From Lachnospiraceae bacterium (GTDB lineage: Bacteria; Bacillota; Clostridia; Lachnospirales; Lachnospiraceae), in the NCBI GenBank assembly GCA_021199655.1, contig JAJQHQ010000045.1:1-62367 (forward strand): 62,367 nucleotides of DNA. The letters are read 5' to 3'. This document shows positions 53,386 to 62,367 of the stretch, piece after piece (position 1 is the stretch's first letter; each line of letters begins with the position of its first letter). The notes under the pieces were generated by a model. That model did not search any database and had not been told where the DNA came from. It saw only the letters and a list, made by a program, of their open reading frames with translations. A program made the position numbers and the translations under genes.

Positions 53386-54030
53386 ATGATTCGTTTGGAA
53401 GTCTTTGGCGATTATGCCTGTTTCAGCCGCCCGGAACTCAAAACAGAAAGAGTAACCTATGATGTGATTACTCCATCGGCAGCGCGAGGTCTGTTAGAAT
53501 CCATATTCTGGCATCCTGGGCTTAAGTTCTGTATAAGGCGCATCTATGTCCTGAATCCGATCCGCACAACGAGTATTAAAAGAAATGAAGTAAAATCAAA
53601 AATACTTGCAAGCAATGTGAAGAAAACGATGATTGACGGAAAGAGCGATTTGTATCTGAATAGTTCAGATGAGCGAAATCAGCGTTCAGCGTTGATTCTG
53701 CAGGATGTGCATTATGTGATTGAGAGCCATTTTGATATGACCGATAAAGCTGCACCGAGTGATAATCCGGGGAAATTTCAGGATATCTTAAAGCGGCGAA
53801 TCCGAAAAGGGCAATGCTACCATCAGCCATACTTTGGATGCCGGGAGTTTCCTGCACATTTCCGAGAGTGGGAAGGAGGAGAGATTCATCCGATTCCGAT
53901 CGATAAGGACCTGGGTTATATGCTGTATGATATGAATTATGATGATATGAACAATATTCAGCCAATGTTCTTTCATGCTCAGCTCAAACAGGGAATTATG
54001 GAAGTTGAAGATTGTGAGGTGATTATGTGA
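53386..54030 (+). CDS. cas5c: Cas5c (Cas5d), crRNA-processing Cascade subunit
   Basis: 214 aa from ATG 53386; AAAGGAGG ends at 53378, too close to the ATG at 53380 but well spaced for 53386. In type I-C this protein cuts pre-crRNA at the base of the repeat hairpin and holds the 5' handle. Signatures: LEVFGDYACFSRPELKTERVTYDVITPSAARGLLESIFWHP (about 3-43) and the C-terminal PMFFHAQLKQGIMEV. Overlaps cas8c by 4 bp. Confidence 0.95.
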   Translation: MIRLEVFGDYACFSRPELKTERVTYDVITPSAARGLLESIFWHPGLKFCIRRIYVLNPIRTTSIKRNEVKSKILASNVKKTMIDGKSDLYLNSSDERNQRSALILQDVHYVIESHFDMTDKAAPSDNPGKFQDILKRRIRKGQCYHQPYFGCREFPAHFREWEGGEIHPIPIDKDLGYMLYDMNYDDMNNIQPMFFHAQLKQGIMEVEDCEVIM

Positions 54031-55769
54031 TTTTACAGGCATTGGTAAAGCATTATGAGGATCTGCTGGAAAAAGGCCAGATTCCGCAGCCGGGCTGGGG
54101 AACGGAGAAGGTGTCCTTTCAATTGAATATTGATTCGCAGGGAAAGCTTTTAGATTTGGTTTCCCTAAAGAGGGAGGTCGATAATGGAAAGAAAAAAGTA
54201 TTGGTGCCACGTGATATACAGGTCCCTCAGCGGGTAAAGCGTGCCAGTGGGATAAACGCCAATTTTCTGTGCGATAATTCTTCATATGTGTTTGGAATTG
54301 ACGAAAAAGGAAAACCAGAGCGTTCCCTGCAATGCTTTCAGGCATTTCGAGAATTACATCATCAGATACTGGATTCGATTGATTCAGAGACTGCGAGAGC
54401 CATTCTTCTTTTCCTGGATGGATGGGAACCAGAAAAAGCAAAAGAGTATGAGTGCGTTGTTTCTCACTGGAAAGATCTTATGAAGGGGGCCAATATTCTT
54501 TTATATGTGGAAGGGATATCTTCCGTGGAGGATGCAAAAACCAGAGCTGGCTGGCAGGAGCACTATGAGAATTCGGATGGGGATTCAGACTGTATCTGCA
54601 TGGTAACTGGAAAGAGAACAAAAGCAGCAATCCTTCATCCGATTATCAAAGGCATTTACGGAGCGCAGGCAATGGGAACCTCTCTTGTCTCGTATAATGC
54701 CCCGGCATTTTGCTCTTATGGAAAGGAGCAGGGGAAAAATGCCTCTGTAGGTGAGTATGCCGCAGCCGCTTATGGAGCGGCTTTAAACCATCTGCTGAAT
54801 GATCGGGAGCATGTAAGAAGCATCGGGGATACTACGGTAGTATGCTGGGCGGAAGGAGCTGAGGAAAAATATCAGGACGCCGCGCTTGCAGCTTTTATGG
54901 GTGAAAGTGATCGCAACAAGATATCGGAAGATGATATTCGGGCAATTTTAAAAGCGGCATTGCAGGGAGCACCCCTGGATCTGAAAAATGTGGACCTAGA
55001 TATGGGCAGGCCGTTTTATATTCTGGGTCTGGCTCCGAATGCGGCCAGATTGTCTGTTCGATTTTTCTATCAGGATTCTTTCGGAAACCTGCTGAGAAAC
55101 GTGGCCAGGCATTATGAACGAATGGAGATCATAAGGCCGGCGAAAGACCCGTTTGAGAGACTTCCTGCGTGGAAAATGCTGCAGGAGACAGTGAATCAGA
55201 ACGCAAAAGATAAAAGCCCTTCCCCACAGATGGCTGCTGATACATTGAAAGCTATTTTATCTGATAGCTATTATCCGGATTCTCTGATAAATGGGGTAAT
55301 GCTTCGGATCAGGGCGGAACATAAGATAACAAGGGGGCGGGCCGCAACTATTAAAGCTTTTTACCTGAAAAACACAAATCCAAAATGTCCGAAGGAGGTG
55401 CTGCAAATGCAGCTGAATGAGCAGAGTACAAATATTCCATATAATCTTGGACGGTTATTTGCGGTATTAGAGCATATCCAGCAGGAAGCGAACTCTGGGA
55501 TTAATGCTACCATTAAAGACAAGTATTTTAATACTGCGGCTTCTACACCGTCGCATATTTTTCCGTTTTTGATTAATCTGTCGCAGAAGCACTTAAAGAA
55601 AATTAAAGAACCGAATAAAAAAGTGTATTTTGAAAAAAACATACAGAATATTGTAGAAAAACTTGGTGAGAAATTTCCAGACAGGATGACATTGCCGGAA
55701 CAGGGATCTTTCCAGCTGGGATATTATCATCAGACACAGAAACGCTATCAGAAAAAGGAGGAAAAGTAA
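54027..55769 (+). CDS. cas8c: Cas8c (Csd1), large Cascade subunit
   Basis: 580 aa from GTG 54027. Csd1 hallmarks: WGTEKVSFQLNIDSQGKLLDLV near the N-terminus, NANFLCDNSSYVFGID near 81, CICMVTGKRTKAAILHPIIKGIYGAQAMGTSLVSYNAPAF near 190-228 and FYILGLAPNAARLSVRFFY near 330. Recognises the PAM and houses the internal ribosome start of the small subunit in characterised I-C systems. GGAGGTG at 55394-55400 precedes ATG 55407 in frame, a plausible internal start for a Cas11c of about 120 aa, ending with this gene at 55769. Confidence 0.95.
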   Translation: MILQALVKHYEDLLEKGQIPQPGWGTEKVSFQLNIDSQGKLLDLVSLKREVDNGKKKVLVPRDIQVPQRVKRASGINANFLCDNSSYVFGIDEKGKPERSLQCFQAFRELHHQILDSIDSETARAILLFLDGWEPEKAKEYECVVSHWKDLMKGANILLYVEGISSVEDAKTRAGWQEHYENSDGDSDCICMVTGKRTKAAILHPIIKGIYGAQAMGTSLVSYNAPAFCSYGKEQGKNASVGEYAAAAYGAALNHLLNDREHVRSIGDTTVVCWAEGAEEKYQDAALAAFMGESDRNKISEDDIRAILKAALQGAPLDLKNVDLDMGRPFYILGLAPNAARLSVRFFYQDSFGNLLRNVARHYERMEIIRPAKDPFERLPAWKMLQETVNQNAKDKSPSPQMAADTLKAILSDSYYPDSLINGVMLRIRAEHKITRGRAATIKAFYLKNTNPKCPKEVLQMQLNEQSTNIPYNLGRLFAVLEHIQQEANSGINATIKDKYFNTAASTPSHIFPFLINLSQKHLKKIKEPNKKVYFEKNIQNIVEKLGEKFPDRMTLPEQGSFQLGYYHQTQKRYQKKEEK

Positions 55770-56657
55770 ATGAGCGAAGCAATTAAAAACAAGTATGATT
55801 TTGTGGTTCTATTTGATGTGGAAAATGGAAATCCGAATGGAGATCCGGATGCTGGTAATATGCCGAGAATTGATCCGGAAAGCGGATATGGCCTTGTGAC
55901 GGATGTATGTCTGAAAAGAAAGATCAGAAATTATGTAGAAATGGTAAAAGAGGATGCCACTGGTTATCGTATTTATATTAAAGAGAATGTTCCTTTGAAC
56001 GCTAGCGATAAGGAAGCGTATGACTCACTTGGTATTGAACCGGGACAGATAAAAGCGATGAAAAAAGATGATCCGGAGTTGGATAAAAAAGTGCGTGATT
56101 TTATGTGCGGGAATTTTTATGATATTCGTACCTTTGGTGCAGTTATGACCACATTTGTCAAGGATAATTTAAACTGTGGACAGGTTCGAGGACCGGTGCA
56201 GATTGGGTTTGCACGTTCGGTAGACCCAATTATACCGCAGGAGATTACCATCACGAGAGTCGCTATAACTACAAAGGATGATGCAGAAAGAAAGAATACA
56301 GAAATGGGCCGGAAGTATATTGTGCCATATGGCCTGTACCGCGCAGAAGGCTACGTGTCTGCAAATCTGGCTCGAAAAGTGACGGGCTTTTCAGAAGATG
56401 ACTTGGAACTGCTCTGGCAAAGTATTTTGAACATGTTTGAAAACGATCATTCAGCCGCGAGAGGAAAGATGGCAGTGCGAAAACTGATTATTTTCAGGCA
56501 TGACAGTGAATTGGGCAATGCGCCATCCCATAAGCTTTTTGACGACGTTAAGGTTGTAAAAAAAGATGGTGTTGATGTCCCGCGAAGCTTTGAAGATTAT
56601 AACCTGACATTACCTTCAGAACTGCCGAAAGGAGTTACCTGCATTTGCAGGGATTAA
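55770..56657 (+). CDS. cas7c: Cas7c (Csd2), Cascade backbone subunit
   Basis: 295 aa, starts directly after the cas8c stop. KYDFVVLFDVENGNPNGDPDAGNMPRIDP at the N-terminus and VRGPVQIGFARSVDPI, ITRVAITT near 145-175 define the family. Multiple copies coat the crRNA spacer and flip out every sixth base. AAAGGAGG upstream. Confidence 0.96.
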   Translation: MSEAIKNKYDFVVLFDVENGNPNGDPDAGNMPRIDPESGYGLVTDVCLKRKIRNYVEMVKEDATGYRIYIKENVPLNASDKEAYDSLGIEPGQIKAMKKDDPELDKKVRDFMCGNFYDIRTFGAVMTTFVKDNLNCGQVRGPVQIGFARSVDPIIPQEITITRVAITTKDDAERKNTEMGRKYIVPYGLYRAEGYVSANLARKVTGFSEDDLELLWQSILNMFENDHSAARGKMAVRKLIIFRHDSELGNAPSHKLFDDVKVVKKDGVDVPRSFEDYNLTLPSELPKGVTCICRD

Positions 56658-56660
56658 TCT

Positions 56661-57338
56661 ATGGCGTATAAAGAAGACGATTACTTAATGCTTTCCGGTC
56701 TGCAACATTTTGTGTTTTGCCGAAGGCAGTGGGCATTGATTCATATCGAACAGCAGTGGGCTGAAAACTATCAGACCACTGCTGGTGAACTGATGCACAA
56801 GAATGCTCATGACGAAAGCAAATTTGAGAAGCGCGGAGATACCATGATTGCCCGTGGTCTGCGGATTGCCTCGCCGCAACTGGGATTGAGCGGCCAGTGT
56901 GACGTGGTCGAATTTCATAAATCAGCAGATGGCGTTACTGTTTTTGGATACGATGGATGCTGGAAAATAATCCCTGTAGAATACAAACGCGGCAAAGCAA
57001 AAGAGGGGAAGGAAGACGAGGTGCAGCTCTGCGCGCAGGCGATGTGTCTGGAAGAAATGTTCCTGACGCAGATTGACGAAGGCTATCTCTTTTATGGAGA
57101 AACAAAACGAAGAGTATGCGTACCTTTTAGCAGCGAGCTGCGGGATTACGTGCACCAGTGTGCGAAGGAAATGCACGATTATTTCGGCCGCGGATATACT
57201 CCGAAGGTTAAAACTTCATCGAAATGCAGATCCTGTTCTCTGTCAAATCTTTGTGTGCCGAAGCTGAACAAAAAGGGGACTGTTAACAAATACATTGAAG
57301 CTCATCTGACAGATGAAGATGCGGATAAGGGGGAATGA
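56661..57338 (+). CDS. cas4: Cas4 (RecB-like nuclease for spacer acquisition)
   Basis: 225 aa. Cys in FVFCRRQWAL (about 20) and the C-terminal CRSCSLSNLC cluster bind a 4Fe-4S centre; nuclease residues in LSGQCDVVEF (Asp about 79) and IPVEYKRGKAKEG (Glu-x-Lys about 109). Cas4 trims prespacers and enforces PAM choice with Cas1-Cas2. Confidence 0.95.
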   Translation: MAYKEDDYLMLSGLQHFVFCRRQWALIHIEQQWAENYQTTAGELMHKNAHDESKFEKRGDTMIARGLRIASPQLGLSGQCDVVEFHKSADGVTVFGYDGCWKIIPVEYKRGKAKEGKEDEVQLCAQAMCLEEMFLTQIDEGYLFYGETKRRVCVPFSSELRDYVHQCAKEMHDYFGRGYTPKVKTSSKCRSCSLSNLCVPKLNKKGTVNKYIEAHLTDEDADKGE

Positions 57339-57341
57339 GTT

Positions 57342-58373
57342 ACGAGAAAATTATTAAATACCCTGTATATCATGACAGAGGATGCATATCTGACTCTGGA
57401 TGGTGAAAATGTAGTGGTAGTGAATGGCGAAACCACGCTTGGAAGAGTTCCCCTGCATACGCTGGAAAACATTATCTGCTTTACGTATAAAGGTGCGTCT
57501 CCGGCTTTCATGGGAGCCTGTGCGGACAGAAAGATAGGTTTGTGTTTTTATTCCCCGACAGGAAAATTTCTCGCGAGAATCAAAGGAAAAGAGTATGGCA
57601 ATGTTTTGCTGCGCAAAGAGCAGTACCGAATCTCGGATTCGCTGGAAAGAAGTACCGCTTATGCAAAAAACATGATTCTGGGCAAGGTATATAACTGCCG
57701 ATGGAATATAGAAAGAACCATAAGAGATCATGCATTAAGAGTCGATGTGGACAAACTTCGGACTGCGTCGCAAACCCTAAAGGACGGTTATCAGAATATT
57801 CCAGTTATTCAGGAAATGGATGAGTTAAGGGGAAAAGAAGGAAAGCTGGCAGAGTGTTATTTTGGCGTTTTTGATGAGCTGATATTGAATCAAAAGGAAG
57901 ACTTTATTTTTAAAAATCGGAATCGCCGACCGCCGCTTGATAATGTGAACGCTCTACTTTCTTTTGCATATACAGCTTTGTCGAATGACTGTGCAAATGC
58001 GCTGGAGAGTGTTGGCCTGGATCCGTATGTAGGCTTTATGCATCGCGATCGGCCTGGTCGGAAATCATTAGCGTTAGATTTGATGGAAGAGCTTCGCGCT
58101 GTCTCCGGAGACCGATTTGTGCTCACATTGATTAACATGAAAAAGATAAATGCTTCGCACTTTGAAAAGCAGAAAGACGGCGCGGTTTATCTGAATGAAA
58201 AGGGCAGAAAGGTATTTTTTAGCGAGTGGCAGGCAAGGAAACGAGAGAGCATTACTCATCCTTATTTGAAAGAAAAGATAGAATGGGGGTTGGTGCCATA
58301 CGTGCAGGCACTGCTTCTGGTGCGAACCATACGTGGCGATCTGGATGAATATCCGCCATTTTTCTGGAAATGA
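57342..58373 (+). CDS. cas1: Cas1 integrase with a non-standard (ACG) expected start codon
   Basis: The usual type I-C Cas1 beginning M(R/K)KLLNTLY appears here as ACG AGA AAA TTA TTA AAT ACC CTG TAT, 8 nt after AAGGGGG, so ATG seems to have become ACG at 57342. The next ATG (57372) lacks a ribosome site and would remove the first beta-strand. From ACG the product is 343 aa. Catalytic triad regions: GKEGKLAECYF (Glu), GLDPYVGFMHRDRPGRKSLALDLMEELR (His and Asp/Glu). Cas1 integrates spacers with Cas2. Confidence 0.9.
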   Translation, partial: TRKLLNTLYIMTEDAYLTLDGENVVVVNGETTLGRVPLHTLENIICFTYKGASPAFMGACADRKIGLCFYSPTGKFLARIKGKEYGNVLLRKEQYRISDSLERSTAYAKNMILGKVYNCRWNIERTIRDHALRVDVDKLRTASQTLKDGYQNIPVIQEMDELRGKEGKLAECYFGVFDELILNQKEDFIFKNRNRRPPLDNVNALLSFAYTALSNDCANALESVGLDPYVGFMHRDRPGRKSLALDLMEELRAVSGDRFVLTLINMKKINASHFEKQKDGAVYLNEKGRKVFFSEWQARKRESITHPYLKEKIEWGLVPYVQALLLVRTIRGDLDEYPPFFWK

Positions 58374-58382
58374 GGTGAAAGA

Positions 58383-58673
58383 ATGCTAGTGTTGATAACG
58401 TATGATGTCAGTACAGTAGATGGAGCAGGGCGCAGACGGCTGCGAAAGGTAGCAAAAGAGTGCGTGAACTACGGACAGAGAGTTCAAAATTCTGTGTTTG
58501 AGTGTGTAGTGGACGCCTCACAATCGTTACTCTTGAAAGATGCATTGCTGAAGCTTATTGATCCAGAAAAGGACAGCTTGCGGTTTTATTATCTTGGAAA
58601 TAACTATAAAACAAAAATTGAACACTTTGGCGCTAAGAATACTTATGAGGCCGAAGGAACCTTAATGTTGTAG
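58383..58673 (+). CDS. cas2: Cas2
   Basis: 96 aa, MLVLITYDVSTVDGAGRRRLRKVAKECVNYGQRVQNSVFEC with the strand-1 Asp of Cas2, ending with KNTYEAEGTLML. RBS GAGGTG. Structural partner of Cas1. Nine bases separate it from the cas1 stop. Confidence 0.96.
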   Translation: MLVLITYDVSTVDGAGRRRLRKVAKECVNYGQRVQNSVFECVVDASQSLLLKDALLKLIDPEKDSLRFYYLGNNYKTKIEHFGAKNTYEAEGTLML

Positions 58674-58845
58674 CATGTTTTGCCCGTGCGAATATAAAGT
58701 ACACATGAAATAGCAGGAAGTTTCGCACGGTAAAATCTAAAGTTTTAAAAGGAATAATTAGACGAAAATTATAGAGTACATTGCTGGATTGTGAAAAAAT
58801 GACGATAACCAGCCGTCACTTGTGGATTTTTTGTCTATTATTGCT
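58674..58845 (+). promoter_or_regulatory. CRISPR leader
   Basis: 172 bp, AT-rich, between cas2 and the first repeat. CCGTGCGAA (from 58683) and TTCGCACGG (about 58721-58729) form an inverted repeat. TTGTCTATTATTGCT directly precedes repeat 1. It is expected to hold the array promoter and spacer-integration signals. Confidence 0.7.
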
Positions 58846-61800
58846 GTCGCTCCCCTCGCGGGAGCGTGGATTGAAATGTTTCCGAACCTCCGCGACAGTG
58901 GCATCGTTCAGTCGCTCCCCTCGCGGGAGCGTGGATTGAAATCCAGCCCACCCGCGACCCCATCACGGGGACTCCGTCGCTCCCCTCGCGGGAGCGTGGA
59001 TTGAAATTTTTCAATTCGTCCGCGTCAGCATTGCTCTGACAGGTCGCTCCCCTCGCGGGAGCGTGGATTGAAATTGGGAAGAGTCCCAGCCCAATGCCCA
59101 GGGCATTGCGTCGCTCCCCTCGCGGGAGCGTGGATTGAAATTAGAGATAGAGGGACATGAAGTCACTCGGAAACGGTGTCGCTCCCCTCGCGGGAGCGTG
59201 GATTGAAATTGGAAATGGAAGAATCAGACGCCGGGCCAGACGCGTCGCTCCCCTCGCGGGAGCGTGGATTGAAATTCCCTTCGGGGCTGGTAGATGGTAA
59301 GGCTGACCTCCGTCGCTCCCCTCGCGGGAGCGTGGATTGAAATTGCAGCGGGCGGGGTTTTCTGCCCGGTGCCTTAGTCGCTCCCCTCGCGGGAGCGTGG
59401 ATTGAAATATCACATAAGGCCCTTGGCCGACGGCGGCACCAGTCGCTCCCCTCGCGGGAGCGTGGATTGAAATCTCCGAAGTGGAGGAGCTTCCGCTAGC
59501 CGCCGATGCGTCGCTCCCCTCGCGGGAGCGTGGATTGAAATCTGTTCCCCGTCATTGTCGCCATCCACCACAGCCCGTCGCTCCCCTCGCGGGAGCGTGG
59601 ATTGAAATATCAGCAGGCTGCCCGTGTCGTCCACGGCAGTGACCGTCGCTCCCCTCGCGGGAGCGTGGATTGAAATAATGAGCTGCGGAGAGACAAGCGC
59701 CGCACAGCCGTCGCTCCCCTCGCGGGAGCGTGGATTGAAATTGGAAATGGAAGAATCAGACGCCGGGCCAGACGCGTCGCTCCCCTCGCGGGAGCGTGGA
59801 TTGAAATACATCATCGACTACAAGCACGGCCTTGGCGTCCTGTCGCTCCCCTCGCGGGAGCGTGGATTGAAATTTTGCTCTTAGGTAAACACGGTAGGGT
59901 GTATCGGTCGCTCCCCTCGCGGGAGCGTGGATTGAAATGCTATCTGTTTGGACGTTTTCGGCTTGGCCTTCGGATTGTCGCTCCCCTCGCGGGAGCGTGG
60001 ATTGAAATAGGGTGCTGCCCTCATATAGCTCGATGCACTGGGTCGCTCCCCTCGCGGGAGCGTGGATTGAAATCTCGGATACCTTGATTGCCACGTGGAG
60101 CTTGTAGTCGCTCCCCTCGCGGGAGCGTGGATTGAAATAATATAAACTTTGCCGATGGCGGCAAGCCCCACGATGTCGCTCCCCTCGCGGGAGCGTGGAT
60201 TGAAATAATGACTGCGGCGATGAAATACCAGACACCACTGGTCGCTCCCCTCGCGGGAGCGTGGATTGAAATTGTTATCACAACAGTGCTGAACGCGATA
60301 AGTTCCGTGGTCGCTCCCCTCGCGGGAGCGTGGATTGAAATTTTACATCCGCTTTGCCCTCAATCCTCGCATTGAGTCGCTCCCCTCGCGGGAGCGTGGA
60401 TTGAAATGATGGTATATACGGTTGGGTTGCCCCGCAGGTTAGCGTCGCTCCCCTCGCGGGAGCGTGGATTGAAATACGCTATGTGGGTATCGAGGGCGGT
60501 TTCGGCACAGGGTCGCTCCCCTCGCGGGAGCGTGGATTGAAATTCGGAGAAATGGACGGATTTGCCATCCAGCGACAGTCGCTCCCCTCGCGGGAGCGTG
60601 GATTGAAATATCTCCTTTCTTATGGTAATTTAGTTTCTATTCATGTCGCTCCCCTCGCGGGAGCGTGGATTGAAATTTAGAATATTACCTCGCAAACGAG
60701 GACATTTTTTTAAGTCGCTCCCCTCGCGGGAGCGTGGATTGAAATGTAACAGGTTTATCAGCGTATGCGGTTGATCTGTCGTCGCTCCCCTCGCGGGAGC
60801 GTGGATTGAAATTGGGTATCGTAGCATTTGACGATCGAACGGAAGTGTCGCTCCCCTCGCGGGAGCGTGGATTGAAATCTTTCTGACGCGTTAGCGGCGA
60901 AAGCAGAGCTGCGTCGCTCCCCTCGCGGGAGCGTGGATTGAAATTACGATTGCTCTCAAATTGCGAATCTGCAATACCTGTCGCTCCCCTCGCGGGAGCG
61001 TGGATTGAAATGAACCTGATTGCAAAAGGCGCTACGCTTGTCAAGTCGCTCCCCTCGCGGGAGCGTGGATTGAAATCACATCCCTGCGGGATTATTGGAT
61101 GGCAATATCGTCGCTCCCCTCGCGGGAGCGTGGATTGAAATTGACCTTTTATGCCGTGGCATACCTGCAAAAGAAAGTCGCTCCCCTCGCGGGAGCGTGG
61201 ATTGAAATTGTCCAGAGCATGACGAAAGAAGAGGTTGCTGATCGTCGCTCCCCTCGCGGGAGCGTGGATTGAAATGGGATCCCCTTTTTCAGCTCTTCAT
61301 CCTTGATCCGGTCGCTCCCCTCGCGGGAGCGTGGATTGAAATATGATTTTCCCCTCGCTGATAGCCTTTGCGAGTGCGTCGCTCCCCTCGCGGGAGCGTG
61401 GATTGAAATCCGCTGCGGTTGAGCAGGTTGCGTATAGCATCTGCCCGTCGCTCCCCTCGCGGGAGCGTGGATTGAAATAATTCTGGCTTGTCTAGTGGGT
61501 AGTTGTTCGCCGTCGCTCCCCTCGCGGGAGCGTGGATTGAAATACACAATCCGGGGCGCAGCGATACGTGTTGTTCGGTCGCTCCCCTCGCGGGAGCGTG
61601 GATTGAAATGATATCGGCATAATTCTTTGTGATGTAGTGTTTTGTCGCTCCCCTCGCGGGAGCGTGGATTGAAATCTTTCCAGCTTCTGTGCCATGCCTG
61701 ACGTATTCAGTCGCTCCCCTCGCGGGAGCGTGGATTGAAATACTGCGAGATCAGATTGAAAAAGAAGTCATCGAAGTCGCTCCCCTCGCGGGAGCGTGGA

Positions 61801-62367
61801 TTGAAATAAAAAAGTAAGCAAAATCACTTGACTACTTACGGTCGCTCCCCTCGCGGGAGCGTGGATTGAAATTGTAAATGATGCTGGGGACTCCGCTGAC
61901 GGTGCTGTCGCTCCCCTCGCGGGAGCGTGGATTGAAATAGACCGCATCAAGAGTGTACGCAGGTGCAATCTTTGTCGCTCCCCTCGCGGGAGCGTGGATT
62001 GAAATTTGTTATCCTGTACAATTTCCTTCGTCTCTGATACCGTCGCTCCCCTCGCGGGAGCGTGGATTGAAATTGTATTCTACAGGAGTTCGTGTCAGTG
62101 AGTGTAGTGGTCGCTCCCCTCGCGGGAGCGTGGATTGAAATAGGAGAAGGACGACTGTGCTGGATCGATCAAGGTTGTTGTCGCTCCCCTCGCGGGAGCG
62201 TGGATTGAAATTCTATGATGGAGATGCAACGTTCCAGACTTATGCGTCGCTCCCCTCGCGGGAGCGTGGATTGAAATCTCGAAATGAACCGATTATCAGT
62301 TGAAAACAACGAGTCGCTCCCCTCGCGGGAGCGTGGATTGAAATTCTATGATGGAGATGCAACGTTC
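58846..62367 (+). CRISPR. Type I-C CRISPR array, 53 repeats in view, continues past the window
   Basis: The 32-bp repeat starts GTCGCTCCCCTCGC and ends GTGGATTGAAAT, with a GCTCCC-CTCGC-GGGAGC stem; by eye all 53 copies are identical. First repeat 58846-58877, last 62313-62344. Spacers are 33-38 bp. Spacer 6 (59210-59243) equals spacer 14 (59742-59775); spacer 51 (62212-62245) recurs as the cut-off final spacer (62345 on). No degenerate end repeat is seen, so the array is not finished here. Reading frames called across it are artefacts. Confidence 0.99.

Noticed and set aside
58822-62138. Many reading frames (60-161 aa) on both strands of the array.
   Set aside because: They are translations of the CRISPR repeat and show the same repeating peptide.

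Overview
The window reads as chromosome of a Gram-positive, probably spore-forming gut clostridium. I favour Lachnospiraceae, by inference only. The pointers are AGGAGG-type ribosome sites, near-consensus sigma-A promoters, a T-box leader on pheS, a SpoIID-like protein, an Amt-PII fusion, a very large acyl-CoA dehydratase activase and a type I-C CRISPR-Cas locus. No rRNA or tRNA gene was seen.

Layout. (1) 1-25,230 is core chromosome: trkA-trkH K+ uptake, a CBS/CorC membrane protein, a MarR regulator, a 1580-residue activase-like protein, DegV, Amt-PII, SecG, SmpB, a frameshifted SpoIID-like gene, YihY, a GH13 glucosidase, T-box-pheS-pheT and a histidine phosphatase. Two families of short hairpin-rich repeats lie in the gaps, and their stems differ between copies by compensating changes. 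Several conserved proteins here carry low-complexity insertions. (2) 25,238-45,225 is an integrated element of about 20 kb inserted at the 5' end of queA. It has a 17-bp direct repeat at its ends, clustered AAATGGTGTAGTAG repeats inside both ends, and xis-int next to the right end. It is a worn mosaic: phage remnants (gp10-like protein, tape-measure C-terminal part), truncated Big2 and ArdC genes meeting at a deletion scar, a holin-like toxin, XRE regulators, a small HTH gene flanked by six matching palindromes, a sigma factor, two DUF262 proteins and a ParB-like protein. (3) 45,201-50,770 returns to chromosome: queA, a PD-(D/E)XK-like protein, small cysteine-rich or unknown proteins, a SpoU methyltransferase and an alpha/beta hydrolase. 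(4) 50,971-62,367 is a type I-C CRISPR-Cas locus (cas3, cas5c, cas8c, cas7c, cas4, cas1, cas2) followed by an array of 53 identical 32-bp repeats that runs off the window.

The strongest unusual signal lies in the 306-bp gap between cas3 and cas5c. On the minus strand, an extended -10 promoter precedes a 12-nt copy of the 3' end of the CRISPR repeat (the crRNA 5' handle), then a pseudo-spacer, then a strong hairpin. The first 18 nt of the pseudo-spacer match the cas5c promoter/5' UTR on the same strand, next to a TTC PAM. The only mismatches are at positions 6 and 12, which Cascade flips out of the duplex. This looks like a crRNA-like autorepressor (CreR-type) of the I-C cas operon. The same locus shows decay: cas3 has an in-frame TGA between its helicase motifs, and the expected cas1 start codon is ACG.
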